A DNA stretch of 9,077 nucleotides from assembly GCA_003508755.1 (NCBI GenBank), contig DNTK01000362.1, positions 1-9,077 on the forward strand, given 5' to 3'. The DNA is from Bacteroidales bacterium. GTDB lineage: Bacteria > Bacteroidota > Bacteroidia > Bacteroidales > UBA10428. Positions 5,961 to 9,077 of the stretch are shown here, one piece after another. A program made the translations under genes and the position numbers. The notes under the pieces were generated by a model that saw nothing but the letters and a program-made list of their open reading frames with translations, had not been told where the DNA came from and made no database searches. Position 1 is the stretch's first letter, and every line of letters begins with the position of its first letter.

Positions 5961-6353
5961 CTATTTTTCAATCTCTACAGAGGATTTTAACATCAACCAA
6001 TCCAAGGCGGCTGCTTTTGTGCAAAATACCCTGGCATGTATATTATTAGCTATGAGCAGGCGTATGGCAATCAGGCTAAAAGCAGTTTCTTTCGGATTTG
6101 TGTTAAGCACAGCCACACGTATTGAGGGTATGTTTTTTATTTTTGCATACAGTGCATGTACAATTTTCTTTATCTCCGATGCTTTAAAAACAAATTCGGC
6201 TTCGGTTTGGTCTTCGAGATACAACAAGTCATGGTACGACTCGTCGGTTATGCTAAGCTTTGCAATATAATCGATTATCTCGCTTGCATCAATTTTACCT
6301 ATGTAGTTTGTGGATATAATTTTAGTCTCAGGATCAAAGGTTGTTTGGATCAT
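5961..6353 (-). CDS. Small SpoIIAA/STAS-like domain protein of unknown function
   Basis: The 130-residue protein has no signal peptide and should be cytoplasmic. The pattern fits the alpha/beta fold of the STAS/SpoIIAA-like superfamily as found in short Bacteroidota proteins: an opening beta hairpin (IQTTFDPETKIISTNYIGKI), a helix (ASEIIDYIAKLS), a strand with an acidic end (DLLYLEDQTEAEF), a helix with IKKIVHALYAKIKNI, a strand (RVAVLNTNPKETAF), and a last strand-helix pair (ARVFCTKAAALDWL). The STAS assignment rests on remembered family resemblance and fold order, not on a catalytic motif. Members usually bind partner proteins or lipids, but no role can be assigned here. It starts at ATG 6353, divergent from the S37 peptidase gene, with a plausible promoter and a near-palindrome between the two. 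The complementary strand is also open for 125 codons, which I treat as a shadow. Confidence 0.75.
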   Translation of the reverse strand: MIQTTFDPETKIISTNYIGKIDASEIIDYIAKLSITDESYHDLLYLEDQTEAEFVFKASEIKKIVHALYAKIKNIPSIRVAVLNTNPKETAFSLIAIRLLIANNIHARVFCTKAAALDWLMLKSSVEIEK

Positions 6354-6393
6354 AGGTTGTGAAAATATGAGATTCTGACATTTCTATCTGAAA

Positions 6394-6427
6394 CGAATAT
6401 AATTGTTTTACTATTAAATGAACCAAA
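6394..6427 (-). promoter_or_regulatory. Probable promoter of the STAS-like gene
   Basis: On the minus strand, TTTG (6424-6427) is followed after 22 bases by TATATTCG (6394-6401), which differs at one position from TAnnTTTG. It lies about 40 bases upstream of the ATG at 6353. The -33 element falls inside the near-palindrome at 6420-6436. Confidence 0.35.
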
Positions 6428-6436
6428 TATTTGTTC
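6420..6436. promoter_or_regulatory. Operator-like near-palindrome between the divergent STAS-like and peptidase genes
   Basis: GAAC-C-AAATATTT-GTTC is a perfect 16-base inverted repeat apart from one extra C. It lies between two divergent genes and covers the probable -33 element of the minus-strand promoter, which is where a repressor would bind. No regulator gene is adjacent, and the site is AT-rich enough that chance cannot be excluded. Confidence 0.3.
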
Positions 6437-6545
6437 AGTGGGTTGATTTACTTGGTAAATGTAAATTTATTCACCATTATTTTAACAATAGGCCATTCAT
6501 TAAGATTATTCGGATAAATACTATCTTCGAGAAAAATAACACCGC

Positions 6546-7841
6546 ATGAGAGGATTCATTTTAATCAGCTTCTTCCTATATATTGCTCAAACTGTCCACA
6601 CCCAGGCAACAAATATTGATTACAAACTTTTTGAGCTTCCTAGCGCCATATTTAAGCCCATTGATGTACCCCAGGGATTCAGAGCTGCTTACGAACTTAG
6701 AATAAAACAATTAATCGATCACACCGATTCATCAAAGGGATACTTTTACCAGCGGGCGTTTCTATCGCACAAAGGTTTTAACAAACCAACGGTGCTTGTA
6801 ACCGAAGGCTATCAGCAACACCGAAACCGCCTGAGTGAATTAACCCAGCTATTAGATGCCAACCAGATAATTGTAGAACATCGTTATTTTGGACAAAGTG
6901 TACCCGAAGAAATGGATTATTCCTACCTCAACTTAAAGCAAGCAACTACCGATCTGCATAACATAACCACTATATTTAAAGAAATTTACACAAGTAAATG
7001 GATAAGTACAGGGATAAGCAAAGGAGGACAAACCACCATTTTCTATAAGTATTATTATCCCGACGATATGGATGCTAATGTGCCATACGTTGCACCTTTT
7101 TGCCTTTCTTACGAAGACAAAAGAATATACACCTTTCTCGATACCATTGGAGATGCATCATGTCGCGAGAAGATTAAAAATGTACAATTCAAGATTTTGG
7201 AAAATAGAGAGGAAGCACTTACTTATTTAAAATGGTATAAATATGGTGCTGCGCTTGATTATACGTATCATACCTTTGAAGAAGCTTTTGAGTACATGGT
7301 GCTGGAATACCCTTTTTCTTTTTGGCAATGGGGCTATAAATGTGAGGATATTCCGGATACAACACGAACACTTGAACAACTCCTGGTTTACCTGCTTAAC
7401 ATTTCAGAAATTGATTTTTACTCCGATAGAGATGTGGAGCGGTATGCATCGCATTACTACCAGGCAGCTACCGAAATGGGCTATTATGGCTATGAAACCG
7501 ATGCTTTTAATGATCTGTTAGTCGCATTGCCGGTTTCGCCCCGACCACATGCAGCCTTTTTACCAAATAAAATGGAGGTGGAGTTTGATGGTACACTCGT
7601 TAAAAAAGTTTATAAATGGCTCGAGAAACATGGTGATCGCATGATATATATTTATGGTGGAACCGATACCTGGACAGCCACAGCAATTCCACCCAACAAG
7701 GATCGTGAGTCCTTATGGTTTTTTATGGAAGGTATTGATCATGGCAAAGCCCGAATCCGGAATATGTCGGAACAAGAAAAAGAGTTGCTCTACAGGACCC
7801 TCGAATCGTGGTTAGGAATACCTGTAAATCCTATATGGTAG
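6546..7841 (+). CDS. Secreted serine peptidase of family S37 (PS-10 tripeptidyl aminopeptidase-like)
   Basis: The 431-residue protein begins with a signal peptide (~1-19, ISFFLYIAQTVHT) and should be exported. The body matches the alpha/beta-hydrolase S37/S28 type. It has the conserved block IIVEHRYFGQSVPEE (108-122), the nucleophile elbow WISTGISKGG (152-161, Ser158 in G-x-S-x-G), and PYVAPF (180-185). Candidate acid and base residues are Asp374 in GGTDTW and His399 in GIDHG. The catalytic Ser is seen in a classic context; Asp and His are assigned by order and family knowledge. Relatives remove short peptides from protein N-termini, so a nutritional role in peptide breakdown in the periplasm or outside is likely. 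No lipobox or T9SS C-terminal domain is present, suggesting a periplasmic enzyme. It is divergent from the STAS-like gene and overlaps the MATE gene tail to tail by 11 bases. The length is close to full for the family. Confidence 0.88.
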   Translation: MRGFILISFFLYIAQTVHTQATNIDYKLFELPSAIFKPIDVPQGFRAAYELRIKQLIDHTDSSKGYFYQRAFLSHKGFNKPTVLVTEGYQQHRNRLSELTQLLDANQIIVEHRYFGQSVPEEMDYSYLNLKQATTDLHNITTIFKEIYTSKWISTGISKGGQTTIFYKYYYPDDMDANVPYVAPFCLSYEDKRIYTFLDTIGDASCREKIKNVQFKILENREEALTYLKWYKYGAALDYTYHTFEEAFEYMVLEYPFSFWQWGYKCEDIPDTTRTLEQLLVYLLNISEIDFYSDRDVERYASHYYQAATEMGYYGYETDAFNDLLVALPVSPRPHAAFLPNKMEVEFDGTLVKKVYKWLEKHGDRMIYIYGGTDTWTATAIPPNKDRESLWFFMEGIDHGKARIRNMSEQEKELLYRTLESWLGIPVNPIW

Positions 7842-9077
7842 ATGAATTTGTAGCAATAGCTTTGTTGAGCTTTTTTATTTCCAGGGTAATAAAGATGGCA
7901 AAAACAATAGCTGATATTAGATCCGAAAGTGGAGCTGCCAGCCAGACCCCTTTGAGCCCCAGATAAGGAGGGAGAATAAATAAAGCAGGTATCAATATTA
8001 TTACCTGCCGGAGCAATGAAAGAAAAGTTGCCAGTCCAGGTTTACCTATAGCCTGAAAATAACTACTGGAAACTATCTGAAATCCAACAATGCCCCACGC
8101 AGCCATAAAGATTTTTAACCCGGGAACACCAATCTCCATCAATTCATTGTTTTTCGATTCAAACAGGCGAATAATAAACTCCGGAAATAGCTCGACAACC
8201 ACAAATCCCCCCAGGGAAATAAAAGTACCTGCCCGAAGGCATATCAGTAAAGTTTCCTTTACACGTTGAAGTTTTTGCGCACCAAAATTATATCCAATTA
8301 TGGGTTGTGATGCCATATTGATTGCAATAATCGACATGAAAATGAGCATAGCAACGCTGTTTATAATACCCAGCGCTCCCAGAGCCAGTTCGTTACCGTA
8401 TGCCGTAAGCTGACGGTTAAAAGTACCTTGTACCAGGCTGGCTGCCAGCTGCATCGAAAAGGGTGCAAAACCAATAGCGAAAATGTACAGAATAATTTTC
8501 GTGTCGAGTTTAAAGTTTTTTACTTTCAGTTTAATCACCGCATGTTTTCCGGTAAAATGTCTGAGGACCCACACCATCAGGAAAAACTGTGAAATAATGG
8601 TGGCGTAGGCGGCTCCTTTAACTCCCATGTCAAACACAAAAATAAAAAGTGGGTCCAATGCGATGTTTAAGCCTGCACTGATAAACATCGATATCATAGC
8701 AATCTTAAAATTGCCTTCAGAACGGATAACATTATTGATAGAGAAGCCCATCATACCAAACAAGGTACCAAACAGGATAATATTCAAATATTCGTTTGCA
8801 TAGGTATAAGTTGTATCACCTACGCCAAATAAATTCAATAACGGCTCTTTAATTATAAATCCGGTAATGGACAACACAGTAGCCAATATGATTATGATTA
8901 TTACTGCATTTCCAAGAACTTTTTCGGCTCGTATGAAATCCTTTTTACCCATATTTATGGATACACGCACACCAGCACCAATTCCTACCAGCATTCCAAA
9001 CCCCATGAGAATAAGCATAATTGGAAATATTGCACTTAAGCCGGATAACGCCAGGGCACCAACACCCTGACCAATAA
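7831..9077 (-). CDS. MATE family efflux transporter (MepA-like), 5' end outside the window
   Basis: About 414 residues are visible on the minus strand and the frame continues past the window edge. Upstream of the first internal ATG (9018) it still encodes typical MATE sequence (IGQGVGALALSGLSAIFPIM), so that Met is not the start; perhaps 30-40 residues are missing. The protein has many hydrophobic helices in two homologous halves. Recognisable pieces are GIGAGVRVSINMGKKDF in the first half, and QPIIGYNFGAQKLQRVKETL with SLLRQVIILIPALFILP in the second half, as in MepA-like exporters rather than NorM. Such transporters expel cationic drugs or metabolites using a proton or sodium gradient; the substrate cannot be told here. 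The 3' end overlaps the S37 peptidase gene by 11 bases, and no terminator separates the two. Confidence 0.93.
   Translation of the reverse strand, partial: IGQGVGALALSGLSAIFPIMLILMGFGMLVGIGAGVRVSINMGKKDFIRAEKVLGNAVIIIIILATVLSITGFIIKEPLLNLFGVGDTTYTYANEYLNIILFGTLFGMMGFSINNVIRSEGNFKIAMISMFISAGLNIALDPLFIFVFDMGVKGAAYATIISQFFLMVWVLRHFTGKHAVIKLKVKNFKLDTKIILYIFAIGFAPFSMQLAASLVQGTFNRQLTAYGNELALGALGIINSVAMLIFMSIIAINMASQPIIGYNFGAQKLQRVKETLLICLRAGTFISLGGFVVVELFPEFIIRLFESKNNELMEIGVPGLKIFMAAWGIVGFQIVSSSYFQAIGKPGLATFLSLLRQVIILIPALFILPPYLGLKGVWLAAPLSDLISAIVFAIFITLEIKKLNKAIATNSSTI

Noticed and set aside
5893..6270. Plus-strand open frame of 125 codons opposite the STAS-like gene
   Set aside because: It is nearly as long as the minus-strand frame, but its protein has no family resemblance, while the minus-strand product has a clear alpha/beta fold pattern and a promoter.
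6156..6362. Plus-strand open frame of 68 codons
   Set aside because: Antisense to the start of the STAS-like gene and without recognisable features.
7243..7521. Plus-strand open frame of 92 codons inside the peptidase gene in another frame
   Set aside because: Entirely contained in the S37 peptidase coding region; no family resemblance.
8867..9070. Plus-strand open frame of 67 codons
   Set aside because: Antisense to the MATE transporter, whose minus-strand frame continues through it with typical family sequence.
1..9077. CRISPR array, tRNA, rRNA, insertion sequence or integrase
   Set aside because: I found no regularly spaced repeats, tRNA-like cloverleaf, rRNA blocks, transposase motifs or terminal inverted repeats.

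Overview
The window looks like part of a chromosome from a member of the Bacteroidota, probably an environmental or marine Bacteroidales-type bacterium. The reasons are the AT-rich sequence, leaders without Shine-Dalgarno sites, several matches to the Bacteroidota promoter pattern (TTTG near -33, TAnnTTTG near -7), ECF sigma factors followed by membrane partner proteins, a PKD plus gliding-type C-terminal protein, and a coiled-coil membrane protein family known to me only from this phylum. I see no transposase, integrase, rRNA, tRNA or CRISPR array.

Left part (1-2063): the 5' part of a lipoprotein gene runs left off the window. Divergent from it is a two-gene operon: an ECF-like sigma factor (341-910), then a single-pass membrane protein with C-terminal TPR-like repeats (915-1703) that is probably its regulator. 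A 360-base gap follows. It holds two short protein-like frames that may be relics, and a TAnnTTTG element.

Middle part (2064-5960): a beta-class carbonic anhydrase with a lipoprotein signal peptide (2064-2885) ends at a strong terminator. Next is a signal-peptide/coiled-coil/transmembrane protein (3032-3646), whose relatives are often mislabelled as a tRNA methyltransferase. Then comes a second ECF operon: a sigma factor (best start 3840) coupled by a TAATG overlap to a membrane protein with an anti-sigma-like cytoplasmic N-terminus, one transmembrane segment, two PKD domains and a gliding-motility/T9SS-like C-terminal domain outside. This operon ends at a strong terminator. A second terminator-like hairpin lies about 100 bases further on, leaving room for a small RNA.

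Right part (5961-9077): a small SpoIIAA/STAS-like protein on the minus strand is divergent from a secreted S37-family serine peptidase (6546-7841). A near-palindrome lies between them. The peptidase meets a minus-strand MATE efflux transporter tail to tail with an 11-base overlap; the transporter gene runs off the right edge.

The common theme is the cell envelope. Two different sigma/membrane-partner pairs, a surface- or periplasm-anchored carbonic anhydrase, a secreted peptidase and an efflux pump all act at or across the membrane. The sequence does not show that they form one pathway. The most distinctive item is the sigma factor paired with the PKD/gliding-domain partner.
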